Shown in pieces: positions 24,860 through 34,148 of a DNA stretch of 64,000 nucleotides. Origin of the DNA: Psychrobacter piscatorii (GTDB lineage Bacteria; Pseudomonadota; Gammaproteobacteria; Pseudomonadales; Moraxellaceae); assembly GCF_904846415.1 (NCBI RefSeq), contig NZ_CAJHAR010000007.1:62001-126000 (forward strand), given 5' to 3'. Position 1 is the stretch's first letter. Every line of letters begins with the position of its first letter. The notes under the pieces are model-generated. The model was not told the origin of the DNA and searched no databases. It saw nothing but the letters and a program-made list of their open reading frames with translations. The position numbers and the translations under genes were made by a program.

Positions 24860-26890
24860 ATGATCGAATTTAAAGACGTTGGTGTTCGCCGTGATGGTCG
24901 TGAATTGTTTGCAGGTGCAAGCTTTCAGCTACATCCGGGTCACAAAGTTGGCTTAACAGGCAACAACGGCACCGGCAAATCGACTTTGTTTGCCTTATTG
25001 TTGACGCAAATGGGCAAGGGCGATACCGAGGTCACGCTCGATAGAGGTGAGGTCAGTATCCCAGATAGCTGGCATGTCGCACATATGGCGCAGGAAGTGG
25101 GTGCGACGACGCAGTCTGCGGTCGATTATGTACTCAGCGGTGATGAGCAATGGTATGAGATCAATGCGGCGCTCAATGACTTAAGCAGCGTCAGTGATGA
25201 GCAAATTGGTGTCTTGCATCAGCAATTTGATGAAATTGATGGCTATCGCACACCGACTAAAGCCGCACAAATCATGGCAGGCCTTGGCTTTAATACCAGC
25301 CAGCATGAGCTACCAGTAGAAGGATTTTCTGGTGGTTGGCGTATGCGCTTGAACCTTGCCAAAACCTTGATGAGCCGCGCTGATTTGATGCTACTCGATG
25401 AGCCGACCAACCATTTAGACTTGGATGCTATTTTGTGGCTTGAGACTTGGATCAATGCCTATATGGGTCTGGTCATCGTGATCTCGCATGACCAAGCCTT
25501 TTTGGATGCCACGGTCGGTCATATTTTGCATGTCGAGCAGCAAAAAATCACCCTTTATACGGGTAACTATCAGCAGTTTATACGTACGCGTCACGAGCGT
25601 ATGGCGCAGCAGCAGCAAGCGTTTGAGAAGCAAGAAGCGACCAAGGCACATTTAGATGACTTCATTCGTCGTTTCCGTGCCAAAGCCAGTAAAGCCAAAC
25701 AAGCGCAGAGTCGTATCAAACAGCTAGAGCGTATGGCAGAGCTGTCACCGATGATGGCGGACAATCCGTTCTCGTTCCAGTTTTATGAGCCAGCAAACAT
25801 GAGCTCACCACTGATTGAGCTGACCCATGCAGATATTGGCTATAGCGAGACGCCACTGCTACGCAATGCCAACGTGCAAGTAACACCAGATACGCGTATC
25901 GGTCTGCTCGGTATGAATGGTGCAGGTAAATCAACACTTATCAAAGCGTTGGTCGGCGAGCTTGGGGTGTTAACAGGGAATTATCGTGTCTCTGATACCT
26001 TGAAACTGGGCTATTTCAATCAGCATCAAATGGATATCTTGGATGCCAAAGCAACGCCGATAGAGATGCTGCGCCGCTTAGCAGGCAAAACCTCTGATGC
26101 ATTGTTACGCTCATTTTTGGGCAGCTTTGACTTCCGCGGTGATCGTATCGATACGCCAAGTGAACTATTCTCTGGTGGCGAGCGTGCGCGTCTGACGCTA
26201 GCATTGATCGTTTGGCAACGTCCCAACGTCCTTGTACTCGATGAGCCAACCAACCATTTGGACTTACAAATGCGCCAAGCATTGACGATTGCCTTGCAAG
26301 GTTTCCAAGGCGCCGTGGTATTGGTTTCGCATGATCGTGAGTTGATTGCCAATGTCTGTGATGAGCTATACCTGGTACATGATGGCAGAATTGACGAGTT
26401 CGACGGTGACATCAGTGACTACGGCAAATGGTTGGCAGAAAAGCGTAAGCAAGAGAACTCAGCAGATAAAAGTACCAGCAAGAAGAAAAGTAAAAAAGAG
26501 AGCAAAAAATTCGTTTCACGTGAAACAGATAATAGCCAAGTGAGTAATCAGGTGAGTAATAAAGCGCCTGATAATTCATCAAAAAGTAACGCTACGACGC
26601 CTGCGCTTAGTAAAGAAGAACAACGCAAGCTGGCGGCAGAGCAGCGCAAACGCACCGCACCCATCCGCCGTGAGATTGAAGAGACTGAAAAAGCATTGGC
26701 CAAGATTGATGAACAGCTTGCAACGCTAGAAGAAAAGCTGGCAGATACGGGTTTGTATGAAGAAAGTCGTAAGTCTGATTTGCTTGTCTTGCTCAATGAG
26801 CAAACCGCGCTACAGCAGGAGCATAGCGATAAGGAAGAAAAGTTATTGCTATCGATGACGACGTTAGAAGAAATGGAAGCCGAATTTTAG
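24860..26890 (+). CDS. ABC-F family ATPase (YheS-like)
   Basis: A 676-residue soluble protein with two ABC ATPase domains and no membrane segment. Domain 1 has Walker A GNNGTGKST (about 35-43), signature FSGGWRMRL and Walker B LMLLDEPTNHLD. Domain 2 has GMNGAGKST (about 353), FSGGERARL and VLVLDEPTNHLD. The linker between them has the charged P-site tRNA interaction motif region (RFRAKASKAKQAQSRIKQLERM). A Lys/Ser-rich stretch (about 530-580) and a C-terminal coiled coil (about 590-676) follow, typical of YheS/Uup types. ABC-F proteins act on the ribosome to relieve stalls. A parS-like site lies in the coding sequence of the weakly constrained linker. Confidence 0.92.
   Translation: MIEFKDVGVRRDGRELFAGASFQLHPGHKVGLTGNNGTGKSTLFALLLTQMGKGDTEVTLDRGEVSIPDSWHVAHMAQEVGATTQSAVDYVLSGDEQWYEINAALNDLSSVSDEQIGVLHQQFDEIDGYRTPTKAAQIMAGLGFNTSQHELPVEGFSGGWRMRLNLAKTLMSRADLMLLDEPTNHLDLDAILWLETWINAYMGLVIVISHDQAFLDATVGHILHVEQQKITLYTGNYQQFIRTRHERMAQQQQAFEKQEATKAHLDDFIRRFRAKASKAKQAQSRIKQLERMAELSPMMADNPFSFQFYEPANMSSPLIELTHADIGYSETPLLRNANVQVTPDTRIGLLGMNGAGKSTLIKALVGELGVLTGNYRVSDTLKLGYFNQHQMDILDAKATPIEMLRRLAGKTSDALLRSFLGSFDFRGDRIDTPSELFSGGERARLTLALIVWQRPNVLVLDEPTNHLDLQMRQALTIALQGFQGAVVLVSHDRELIANVCDELYLVHDGRIDEFDGDISDYGKWLAEKRKQENSADKSTSKKKSKKESKKFVSRETDNSQVSNQVSNKAPDNSSKSNATTPALSKEEQRKLAAEQRKRTAPIRREIEETEKALAKIDEQLATLEEKLADTGLYEESRKSDLLVLLNEQTALQQEHSDKEEKLLLSMTTLEEMEAEF
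26512..26527. promoter_or_regulatory. parS-like ParB-binding site (candidate 4, in the ABC-F gene)
   Basis: CGTTTCACGTGAAACA contains the perfect palindromic core GTTTCACGTGAAAC and differs from TGTTTCACGTGAAACA at the first base only. It codes for VSRET in a low-complexity linker. Confidence 0.65.
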
Positions 26891-26946
26891 TAGCAAGTTA
26901 TATGAGATTTGGCTATTAAGTGATTTTCGTCGTAAGTAATCAAACA

Positions 26947-26981
26947 TAAAAAAGGGAAGGCGTCAGCCCTCCCTTTTTTTA
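26947..26981. terminator. Bidirectional terminator
   Basis: AAAAAAGGGA-GGCGTCAGCC-TCCCTTTTTT: a stem with A and T runs on both sides between the convergent ABC-F and RlpA-like genes. Confidence 0.85.
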
Positions 26982-26998
26982 CATCGTTTTTTGCAACA

Positions 26999-27361
26999 TT
27001 ATTCTTTACGGTACTTACCATCACCATAAGAGAGTATTTTCATCGTAGTGGTACATAACTGGCAATCAATTTGACTGGCAGCAGCTTTTGATAAATCAAG
27101 AATACGGCCACTAATATAGGGGCCTCGGTCTGTGATTTTTACCACGACACTTTCTTTTGTTTTTTGGTTGGTCACCTGTACTTTTGTACCAAACGGCAGC
27201 GTTTTGTGTGCCGCGGTGAGAGAGTTCATATTGAATATGCTACCACTCGCAGTACGTTTGCCATGAAACTTACTACCATAATAACTGGTATTAGCAGCAA
27301 AAAGAGTCGTGCTCAGTAACAGTGATAGTGTGACGACCAAAGACTTGATTAAATAAGACAT
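26999..27361 (-). CDS. RlpA-like double-psi beta-barrel protein
   Basis: A 120-residue exported protein. The signal peptide ends LFAANTS, with no lipobox. The mature part is a single RlpA-like domain with YYGSKFHGKRTASGSIFNMN, AAHKTLPFGTKVQVTN and VVKITDRGPYISGRILDLS, which hold the conserved His and Asp of the lytic transglycosylase RlpA. Full RlpA also has a SPOR domain, which is absent here. It may bind or cut denuded peptidoglycan glycan strands in the periplasm. CQLC near the C-terminus could form a disulfide. Confidence 0.85.
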   Translation of the reverse strand: MSYLIKSLVVTLSLLLSTTLFAANTSYYGSKFHGKRTASGSIFNMNSLTAAHKTLPFGTKVQVTNQKTKESVVVKITDRGPYISGRILDLSKAAASQIDCQLCTTTMKILSYGDGKYRKE

Positions 27362-28041
27362 TCATTACCTTTAAGCAGTTTATGAGATAGACAGCTACTC
27401 TTGCCTATGTTGTCATACCCCCTACGAGTATGAATAATGGAGGGATTTTACAAGAATGAGATTGTCATATTATTACAGCTGTGTAAAAAACTCATCAGGT
27501 CAAATACTTGTTTTTTAAGAAGAAAAAGACAGTTTTGGTAAAAAAAAGTGATGTCATAATTGATACAAATGCGCTTATAGAGAGTGATTCTTATAAAGAG
27601 GTCAACAAAATACTAGAAAGCGAATAATATAATGTAAATAGGTAATATATAAATACAAAGGCTATCGATATAGCATCATTAAGTCGGTTTATACCTATCA
27701 AGACACTGACAATTAAATGTAAGTAAACCTTTCTAAATTGTTTCTAATATACCAATATAAAGAATTAAATACTATTTTGAGCGCTTTATAAAAAATATTT
27801 ATAAATTAAAAAATATCCCTCTCAAAGTAGAAATACTTATTTATCTGTATTTTAAAGTCTTAGCACAACTTCATGTCATGACTGGTAATATTTATATAAC
27901 GGTATTTATTTTTATTATTGCTATCATAAAGTATGGACTATAAAAAATGGTCATATCGAAAGCCAGTAGCTGTCTATACCGTATCGTTCGAAACTGGTAG
28001 GCCGATATCACTAATGCGTTTTTATTTTGAGGAAAAATAAC
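27362..28041. other. Long AT-rich intergenic region upstream of cbpA
   Basis: About 680 bases, strongly AT-rich, holding the divergent promoters of the RlpA-like gene and cbpA. One short in-frame stretch (27535-27627) has protein-like character but no normal start; see the separate entry. No hairpin terminator or known RNA was seen. Confidence 0.5.
27535..27627 (+). pseudogene. Possible remnant of a PIN-domain gene
   Basis: A 30-codon frame beginning at a TTG reads LVKKSDVIIDTNALIESD and ends in TAA. The IIDTNALIE segment matches the first metal-site motif of PIN-domain ribonucleases such as VapC toxins. The rest of the domain, an ATG and a partner antitoxin are all missing, so if real this is a decayed fragment. 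It could equally be chance. Confidence 0.2.
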
Positions 28042-29061
28042 ATGGCAGAGAAAAACTACTATGACATTTTAGGGGTCGAAAAAGATGCCTCAGCCGCTGA
28101 TATCAAAAAAAAATACCGTAAGCTGGTACGTCAGTTTCACCCTGATGTCAGTGATGATCCAGATGCTGACAATAAGATTGCGGAGATTAATAACGCTTAC
28201 GAAACGATTAGAGATGAAGACAAGCGTGCTGAATACGATGCGATGTTGAACAACCCATTTGCAGGACAAAGCGGTGCGGGTGGGTTTGGTGGACAGGCTG
28301 GTGCGTCTCAAGGCGGCTTTCGTTGGGAAGACATCAAAGGTCAGTTTGGTGATGGTGAAGCGTTTGGCGATGGGGGTTTTCGCTTCGATGATATCTTTTC
28401 AGCGTTTGGTCGCGGGGCACGTGGGTCGGCTAGTGGACAGGCAGGTGGTCGCTCTCAAAGTGGTGGCTTTGATCAGTTCGGTGGGGGGTTTGGTGCACAA
28501 GATAGCAAAGGCCAAGACCAGCATGCAGAGATTACGGTTGACCTATCTTCAGTCTATCAAGGTGATGATTATAGCATTAAGCTAAATGTCCCTGTGCGTC
28601 AGCCTAATGGTGAGGTGAGTTACGACAACAAGACGCTCAAAATCAAAATTCCAAAAGGCATCACCGATGGTAAGCAAATTCGTTTGAGCGGGCAAGGTGC
28701 TGCTGGCAGTAGCAACGGCAAAAATGGTGACTTGTTCTTAAAAGTTAAAATTCGCCATGATGCCAATATTCGTATAGAAGGTGCAGACGTTTACCAGACT
28801 GTCAATATCGCACCATGGGAAGCCGCATTGGGTGAAAAAATCAATGTCAGCACGCCAGCTGGCACGCTTGGTGTGACTATTCCCAAAAACAGTAAGTCGG
28901 GTAGCAATCTACGTCTAAAGGGTAAAGGTATCCCTGCCAAGCAAGCGGGCGATTTGTACTTAACCTTAAATATCATCAATCCTGATGTCAGTAGCGATGC
29001 GGCAAGACAGGCTTATGAGCAGCTCAAGCAAGCCTTTGCCGACACCACTATCAACCGTTAA
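28042..29061 (+). CDS. cbpA: Curved DNA-binding protein CbpA (DnaJ-type co-chaperone)
   Basis: A 339-residue type II Hsp40. The J-domain (1-70) has HPD in FHPDVSDD, followed by a Gly/Phe/Gln-rich linker (about 75-165) and the C-terminal substrate-binding domains. The zinc-finger repeats of DnaJ are absent, as in CbpA. It works with DnaK and binds DNA in E. coli. The ATG at 28042 (MAEKNYYDIL) has GAGG about eight bases upstream, so the upstream TTG at 28027 is not needed. cbpM follows about 100 bases later on the same strand, which confirms the CbpA identity. Confidence 0.93.
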   Translation: MAEKNYYDILGVEKDASAADIKKKYRKLVRQFHPDVSDDPDADNKIAEINNAYETIRDEDKRAEYDAMLNNPFAGQSGAGGFGGQAGASQGGFRWEDIKGQFGDGEAFGDGGFRFDDIFSAFGRGARGSASGQAGGRSQSGGFDQFGGGFGAQDSKGQDQHAEITVDLSSVYQGDDYSIKLNVPVRQPNGEVSYDNKTLKIKIPKGITDGKQIRLSGQGAAGSSNGKNGDLFLKVKIRHDANIRIEGADVYQTVNIAPWEAALGEKINVSTPAGTLGVTIPKNSKSGSNLRLKGKGIPAKQAGDLYLTLNIINPDVSSDAARQAYEQLKQAFADTTINR

Positions 29062-29161
29062 TCCATGCGCTTGATGGTCGACATTCATCATTATAGTCAG
29101 TCATGAACCATAGAGATGAATGCACCAAGGACGAAATAAAGAGAAAACGAGGATAATAGCT

Positions 29162-29485
29162 ATGAACCACTCGCCTGAATTTACCGATATCATTATGAGC
29201 TTAGATGAGCTTGTCTCTGCTTGTGGCCAAGAGCGCCAATGGGTCATCGAATTGATTGAAGAAAGTATTATTGAATACGATGTGCCAGAACGTGAGCAAT
29301 TCACCGGCTATCAGCTGACAACCGTGCGCCGTGCCTCACGACTCAGCCGTGATTTTGACGCCAGTGTACCTGCCATCGGATTGATACTTGAGCTGTTAGA
29401 TGAGGTTGAGCAGCTACGCCAACTCAAGCGTCAAATAGAGATGCAAACACCAGTAATCGAAATTGATGTAGACAATTTAAAGTAG
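29162..29485 (+). CDS. cbpM: Chaperone modulator CbpM
   Basis: A 107-residue MerR-like helical protein. The start MNHSPEFTDIIMSLDELVSA and the later LTTVRRASRLSRDFDAS block match CbpM, which binds the CbpA J-domain and blocks its stimulation of DnaK and its DNA binding. The ATG at 29162 has GAGG nine bases upstream; the frame is open to 29120, but that start lacks a ribosome site. It sits directly behind cbpA with a terminator after it, so the two form an operon. Confidence 0.9.
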   Translation: MNHSPEFTDIIMSLDELVSACGQERQWVIELIEESIIEYDVPEREQFTGYQLTTVRRASRLSRDFDASVPAIGLILELLDEVEQLRQLKRQIEMQTPVIEIDVDNLK

Positions 29486-29506
29486 TTAAAACCTAAAAAT
29501 ACCGCA

Positions 29507-29538
29507 TAAAAAAAGGGCCCGCTAAAGGCCCTTTTTTA
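29507..29538 (+). terminator. Terminator after cbpM
   Basis: AAAAAAAGGGCC / CGCTAAA / GGCCCTTTTTT, a strong hairpin 20 bases past cbpM that also faces the convergent sstT. Confidence 0.9.
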
Positions 29539-29565
29539 TATTTACAGGAACTGCTTTGCTAAAAG

Positions 29566-30768
29566 TTAACGTGAATAAGTAGGATCAGCTGCTGCGGTAA
29601 ATAATACATCAGTTGACGAGTTCAGAGCCGTCTCTGCTGAGTCCTGAATCACACCGATAATAAAACCAATCGCAACCACTTGCATGGCGATGTCGTTCGG
29701 TATGCTAAATAAGCTCGCTGCTAGTGGAATGAGTAGCAACGAACCACCAGCAACACCAGAAGCACCGCAAGCACTAATCGTCGCGACCAGACTTAATAAA
29801 AGCGCTGAAGCAAAGGTCACTTCGATACCCAACGTGTGAGCAGCGGCAAGCGTCAACACATTAATAGTAATCGCTGCACCTGCCATATTGATGGTCGCAC
29901 CCAGTGGAATGGTTACTGAATAAGTATCTTCATGTAGACCCAGTTTGCGTGCAAGGTTCATATTGACGGGAATGTTGGCAGCTGAACTGCGCGTAAAGAA
30001 CGCGGTGATACCTGACTCGCGTAGACATTTGAATACCAATGGATATGGGTTTTTACCTGTCTTAACAAGAACAATAAGCGGATTTGCGACCAGAGCGATA
30101 AACAGCATACAGCTGATGAGCACCATCAAAATTCGAGCATAACCTGCTAAAGAAGCAAAACCTGTCTCAGCGACCGTACTAGCAACCAAGCCCAAGATAC
30201 CAAACGGCGCTAGGGCAATAATCCACTTAACCACTTGTGAGATGGCATCAGCAAAGTCACCCACGACAGTGCGCGCCGTGTCACTGGCTTGACGTAAGGC
30301 AAAACCAATAATAATTGCCCATGCCAAGATGCCGATATAGTTGGCTTCTGCGATGGCATTGACCGGATTGGCGACCAAATTCATCAGCAAATTGGTCAAC
30401 ACTTCTTTTAAGTCGGCAGGTGGTACTTGTGCGATATCGGCATTGATCAAGACCAAGTCAGTTGGGAATAAAAAGCTGGCACCGACTGCTGTTAGCGCTG
30501 CTAAAAAAGTGCCAAACATGTACATGATGAGTACAGGCTTTACGTAGACTTCATTGCCACTGCGATGCTGGCTAATCGCTGCCATGACCAGAATGAATAC
30601 CAGTACGGGAGCCACTGCTTTTAGAGCGCCGACAAACAGCGTACCAAGCAAGCCTATGGCAGTACCGATACTTGGTGCAAGCCAACCGATCAGCACCCCT
30701 AATACCAAACCAATAATAATGAGCGGCACCAGCCCGATACGCTGATACATCGCAATCAATGAACGCAT
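29566..30768 (-). CDS. sstT: Serine/threonine:Na+ symporter SstT
   Basis: A 400-residue inner-membrane transporter of the DAACS/glutamate-transporter fold with eight membrane helices plus two re-entrant hairpins. The hairpin motifs are [14 protein letters not shown] and the conserved NMAGAAITI, and the segment [16 protein letters not shown] is typical of SstT. It imports serine and threonine with Na+. The ATG at 30768 ([14 protein letters not shown]) has GAGG eight bases upstream; the open frame to 30927 would add 53 residues not found in the family. It converges on the cbpM terminator. Confidence 0.94.
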   Translation of the reverse strand: MRSLIAMYQRIGLVPLIIIGLVLGVLIGWLAPSIGTAIGLLGTLFVGALKAVAPVLVFILVMAAISQHRSGNEVYVKPVLIMYMFGTFLAALTAVGASFLFPTDLVLINADIAQVPPADLKEVLTNLLMNLVANPVNAIAEANYIGILAWAIIIGFALRQASDTARTVVGDFADAISQVVKWIIALAPFGILGLVASTVAETGFASLAGYARILMVLISCMLFIALVANPLIVLVKTGKNPYPLVFKCLRESGITAFFTRSSAANIPVNMNLARKLGLHEDTYSVTIPLGATINMAGAAITINVLTLAAAHTLGIEVTFASALLLSLVATISACGASGVAGGSLLLIPLAASLFSIPNDIAMQVVAIGFIIGVIQDSAETALNSSTDVLFTAAADPTYSR

Positions 30769-31025
30769 TTGTACATCCTCGACGTTTGTCAAAAGTAAAT
30801 GAATTGTTTGAGCGAAAAATTTATCGAGGGATGGTAGCATTTTTTGACATATTCGCATACCACTCATAGCAGTGGAGGCGATGCATAAAGCGAAGGGTAA
30901 CAGGCAAAATATAACGAGTGTGCTCAAATGTGGAGCAAGTGTAGACGAAGGCTAATTAGCGCAAATGGCTAGTTAATGAGATATTGAAAGTAGTGATGAA
31001 GCGCAGAGAGAAGTGAACGGCAGCG

Positions 31026-31493
31026 CTATACCTTAAAATGGGTTAACTCATAGCCTAATTGCTGATAGGCTTTATATTTATGGCGACCTTCTTGGGTACT
31101 GGTGGCATCAGGTCTGATTAGCTCAAGGACTCGAGATGGCTTGGCATTATTGGTCGCAGCCATAAAGTCAGTCACCGGACGCGTCGTCGTATTGAGCACG
31201 ATACCATTAAAGTCTGCTGGCATATAACTGCCGAGCAATACGGGCGCTAGCGACTTGTTGGCATCATAGTCAGTAGCTTCAGGATGAATATCTGAGAGGC
31301 ATTGATGAGGTATAAAGCTCGTGGCATCTTGTGACCAAAGCGCCTCATTTAGCGTTGACAGTAATGTCTCATCGTCGACAAGAATCATCAAGGACTGTGT
31401 GCTTTTGTTCAGTGCTGTCTGAGTCAACTGACAAATAAAGCCCAAGAAATCTTGGGCTTTACTCTCACTTAATACATAAAAACTGATCTTCAT
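31026..31493 (-). CDS. holC: DNA polymerase III subunit chi
   Basis: A 155-residue protein beginning MKISFYVLSESKAQDFLGF, the typical start of HolC. The middle TLNEALWSQDATSFIPHQCL segment is the conserved W...F-PH motif of the family, and PVLLGSYMPADFNGIVLNTT is also diagnostic. Chi links the clamp loader to single-stranded DNA-binding protein. pepA lies directly upstream on the same strand, the usual pepA-holC order of gammaproteobacteria. The ATG at 31493 has only a weak ribosome site; a longer frame to 31529 exists. valS, often next, is not here. Confidence 0.92.
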   Translation of the reverse strand: MKISFYVLSESKAQDFLGFICQLTQTALNKSTQSLMILVDDETLLSTLNEALWSQDATSFIPHQCLSDIHPEATDYDANKSLAPVLLGSYMPADFNGIVLNTTTRPVTDFMAATNNAKPSRVLELIRPDATSTQEGRHKYKAYQQLGYELTHFKV

Positions 31494-31568
31494 AGAATGG
31501 TTTTCATAAAGTGTTTTATAAAATAGCATTTATCAATAGACGGTCATTAATGCACTGCCATTGATCGA

Positions 31569-33227
31569 TTAAGCCATATCCGCGCTGTTTTTCAGATATT
31601 GCATAAATAGCGGTACTGGACGACCAGTCGCGGCTTTATCTTTACCTGAGTTCCATGCGGTACCAGCGATGTCTAAATGCGCCCATGCCTGACCTGCTTC
31701 AATGAAGCGAGACAAGAAGCAAGCGGCAGTCACTGCGCCCGCACCTTTACCACCGATGTTTTGGATATCAGCAATGGGCGAGTCAATCAGTGCTTGATAC
31801 TCGTCGTCTAGTGGCATGTGCCAGATAAGATCACCTGATAAATTGCTCGCATTCTCGAGATCAAACAATACATCTTCATCGTTACTAAAGACTGCTGAAC
31901 GCACATGGCCTAGTGCAACCACACAAGCCCCCGTCAACGTTGCAACATCGATGATGGCTTTTGGATTATAGCGTTGTACATAGCATAAGGTATCAGCCAA
32001 TACCAAGCGACCTTCGGCATCGGTGTTCAGGATTTCAACAGATTTACCATTCATTGCTTTGACAATATCGCCTGGACGGGTGGCATCACCTGATGGCATG
32101 TTCTCAGCACAGGCGAGCGCACCGACAACGTTGATTGGTAGACGAGCTTCACATAAGGCTTTAATAGTACCAAGTACTGAAGCTGAGCCACCCATGTCAA
32201 ACTTCATTTCATCCATTGCCGCACCTGGCTTGATTGAGATACCACCTGAATCGAAGGTGACGCCTTTACCGACCAAGACGATAGGCGCGTCATCATTGGT
32301 AGCTTGTGCATTATCGTCGCCCGCTTTGTCGGCTTTCTTAGTTGATTTTTTAGTTGGTAGTTTATCAGTGAGCGCTTTTTTTAGACCAGTCACTTTTGCG
32401 TTGCTAATCGTTTGCTCAGTGGTGCCAGCGTTTGCACTAAATGAGGATTTACCGCGGTACTCCATGATGACAAGCTGACCTTCTTTGGTAGAGCCTTGAG
32501 CCACTGATAAGAAGCAGTTCATTCCTAATGCTGACATCTCGTCTTCACCGAGTACCTTGACAGTCAATAGGTCAGGATAAGTTCTTGCAAGTTCTTGTGC
32601 TTGTTCTGCCATATATGCAGGGAAGCAAATATTACCTGGCTCATTAGCGACGTCACGAGTGAGGCTTTGACCGGCGAATACTGCCTCAGCAAATGTGAGC
32701 GCAGGCTGTAGTGATTCATCCGCCAATAGATAAACATCAGTCAATACAGGCGTAACTTGCTCAGATTTATATTTATCAAAGCGATAGCTGGCTGCCAATA
32801 GATTTAGCGCAAATTGACCAAAATGGCTTTCTTCTAGCGCATCACCTAGTGCAACGGTAATAGACGATACTCGCTTTTGCGTGCTGCTATAGATCGTCTT
32901 GGCAATTTTTTGCAATACCGTATTGTTGAATTTGTCCGTGTTACCGACACCAACCAACAACACCTGTACAGGGTTTTGTTTGGTGGTTTTTTTATCCCCT
33001 GCCAATGCATAATCAGCAACGGTCTCACAGACTGTTCCCTTAAAGTGAGAAACTTCAATCAATTGCTCAATACGAGCGGTATAGTCAGTCAACACAGAGT
33101 CGGCTAGGATGTTTTTCTTGTCATCAACCAAAACAACCAAACAAGCGTCGTCTTTACTTTTGGCTTCTTTTTTGAGAATTTTTTGCGTATGCGTCTTTGG
33201 CAGGTGCTGAGATAATTTGATATTCAT
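31569..33227 (-). CDS. pepA: Leucyl (cytosol) aminopeptidase
   Basis: A 552-residue M17 metallopeptidase. The metal and catalytic motifs are GKGVTFDSGGISIKPG, KFDMGGSA and NTDAEGRLVLADTL. It removes N-terminal residues from peptides in the cytoplasm, and in E. coli also acts as a DNA-binding Xer accessory and pyrimidine regulator. The protein is about 50 residues longer than E. coli PepA (503). The excess includes a Lys/Asp/Thr/Ala-rich insert (about 272-322, with TKKSTKKADKAGDD) just before the metal-binding core. It is followed by holC, with lptFG in the opposite direction across an inserted gene. Confidence 0.95.
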   Translation of the reverse strand: MNIKLSQHLPKTHTQKILKKEAKSKDDACLVVLVDDKKNILADSVLTDYTARIEQLIEVSHFKGTVCETVADYALAGDKKTTKQNPVQVLLVGVGNTDKFNNTVLQKIAKTIYSSTQKRVSSITVALGDALEESHFGQFALNLLAASYRFDKYKSEQVTPVLTDVYLLADESLQPALTFAEAVFAGQSLTRDVANEPGNICFPAYMAEQAQELARTYPDLLTVKVLGEDEMSALGMNCFLSVAQGSTKEGQLVIMEYRGKSSFSANAGTTEQTISNAKVTGLKKALTDKLPTKKSTKKADKAGDDNAQATNDDAPIVLVGKGVTFDSGGISIKPGAAMDEMKFDMGGSASVLGTIKALCEARLPINVVGALACAENMPSGDATRPGDIVKAMNGKSVEILNTDAEGRLVLADTLCYVQRYNPKAIIDVATLTGACVVALGHVRSAVFSNDEDVLFDLENASNLSGDLIWHMPLDDEYQALIDSPIADIQNIGGKGAGAVTAACFLSRFIEAGQAWAHLDIAGTAWNSGKDKAATGRPVPLFMQYLKNSADMA

Positions 33228-33530
33228 ATAGTTATCCTTATTAGAGTTATGAGAATTATAGAGCTAATGAAAAATCTAGCGCAATTGCTTATGCCTGTTA
33301 GATTATTAGATTATTTGGCCTATAGAGCAATCACGATAGTGTAGCATATTGCGATGATAGTGCGCAGTTTGCAAAGATTAGGTAATAAGTCCGAACAATA
33401 TTGCTGTGTCAATTTACACTACAATACGACGATATATGTATCTATTCCTAGTTCATAATGAGCCTTAGCTCATGACGTACAGTGAGTGATGGGATACGGC
33501 ACTTATTACAGTGGCTATTAATATATTAAA
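33228..33530. other. Intergenic region between the isochorismatase-like gene and pepA
   Basis: About 300 AT-rich bases that must hold the pepA promoter. No specific site recognised. Confidence 0.4.
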
Positions 33531-34148
33531 TTAACTACTAACCAATTCATCAGTCGTCACTAACGCGCTAAATCTGTCCTGTAGCGCTGCCATCGCGGTG
33601 TCATGCATGACCTCAGCACTGATGGTTTTTCTAGTAGCACTTGGGAGATCACGAGTGGCACAGGCGTCATGACAGACAAAACTGTCAAAGCCCAAATCGA
33701 ATGCGGCGCGGGCGGTTGAACTGACACACATATGACTCATGAAACCTGCAAAGATAATTTTTTGTTTGTTTGCAGAGGAGAGTAGTGATTGTAGCTGCGT
33801 ATCATAAAACGCATTGGGATGGTTTTTGACAATCACGGTTTCGCCATCATGTGGCTTTAACTGATCGACAATCTCAACATTGGGCGATAAAGGATCAAAG
33901 ACATTACCATTTTCTGCACCATGATGGGTGATGTGAAAGATAGGGACATCTTGCTGACGGGATTTATCCAACAATAGTCGTGCGTTGTCGATGGCCTTAG
34001 CGCCCGCTTGCCCCAGTGGCATCGCGCCATCAACATATTCGTTTTGATAGTCGATAAGTACGATAGCGCAATTTGACCAATCAAGCGTATCGAACTGACC
34101 ACCAGCGAGTTCAAGTAGGGTCGCGGGCGTAGATGTGGTATTAGTCAT
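33531..34148 (-). CDS. Isochorismatase-like cysteine hydrolase
   Basis: A 205-residue protein with the isochorismatase fold. The catalytic triad of the amidohydrolase-like members is visible: Asp in IVLIDYQNEYV (about 33), Lys in ETVIVKNHPNAF (about 108), and Cys in GFMSHMCVSSTARAAFDLGF (about 141). These enzymes hydrolyse small amides such as nicotinamide, ureas or N-carbamoyl compounds. The substrate is not predictable here. It separates the otherwise conserved divergent pair pepA and lptF. Confidence 0.87.
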   Translation of the reverse strand: MTNTTSTPATLLELAGGQFDTLDWSNCAIVLIDYQNEYVDGAMPLGQAGAKAIDNARLLLDKSRQQDVPIFHITHHGAENGNVFDPLSPNVEIVDQLKPHDGETVIVKNHPNAFYDTQLQSLLSSANKQKIIFAGFMSHMCVSSTARAAFDLGFDSFVCHDACATRDLPSATRKTISAEVMHDTAMAALQDRFSALVTTDELVSS

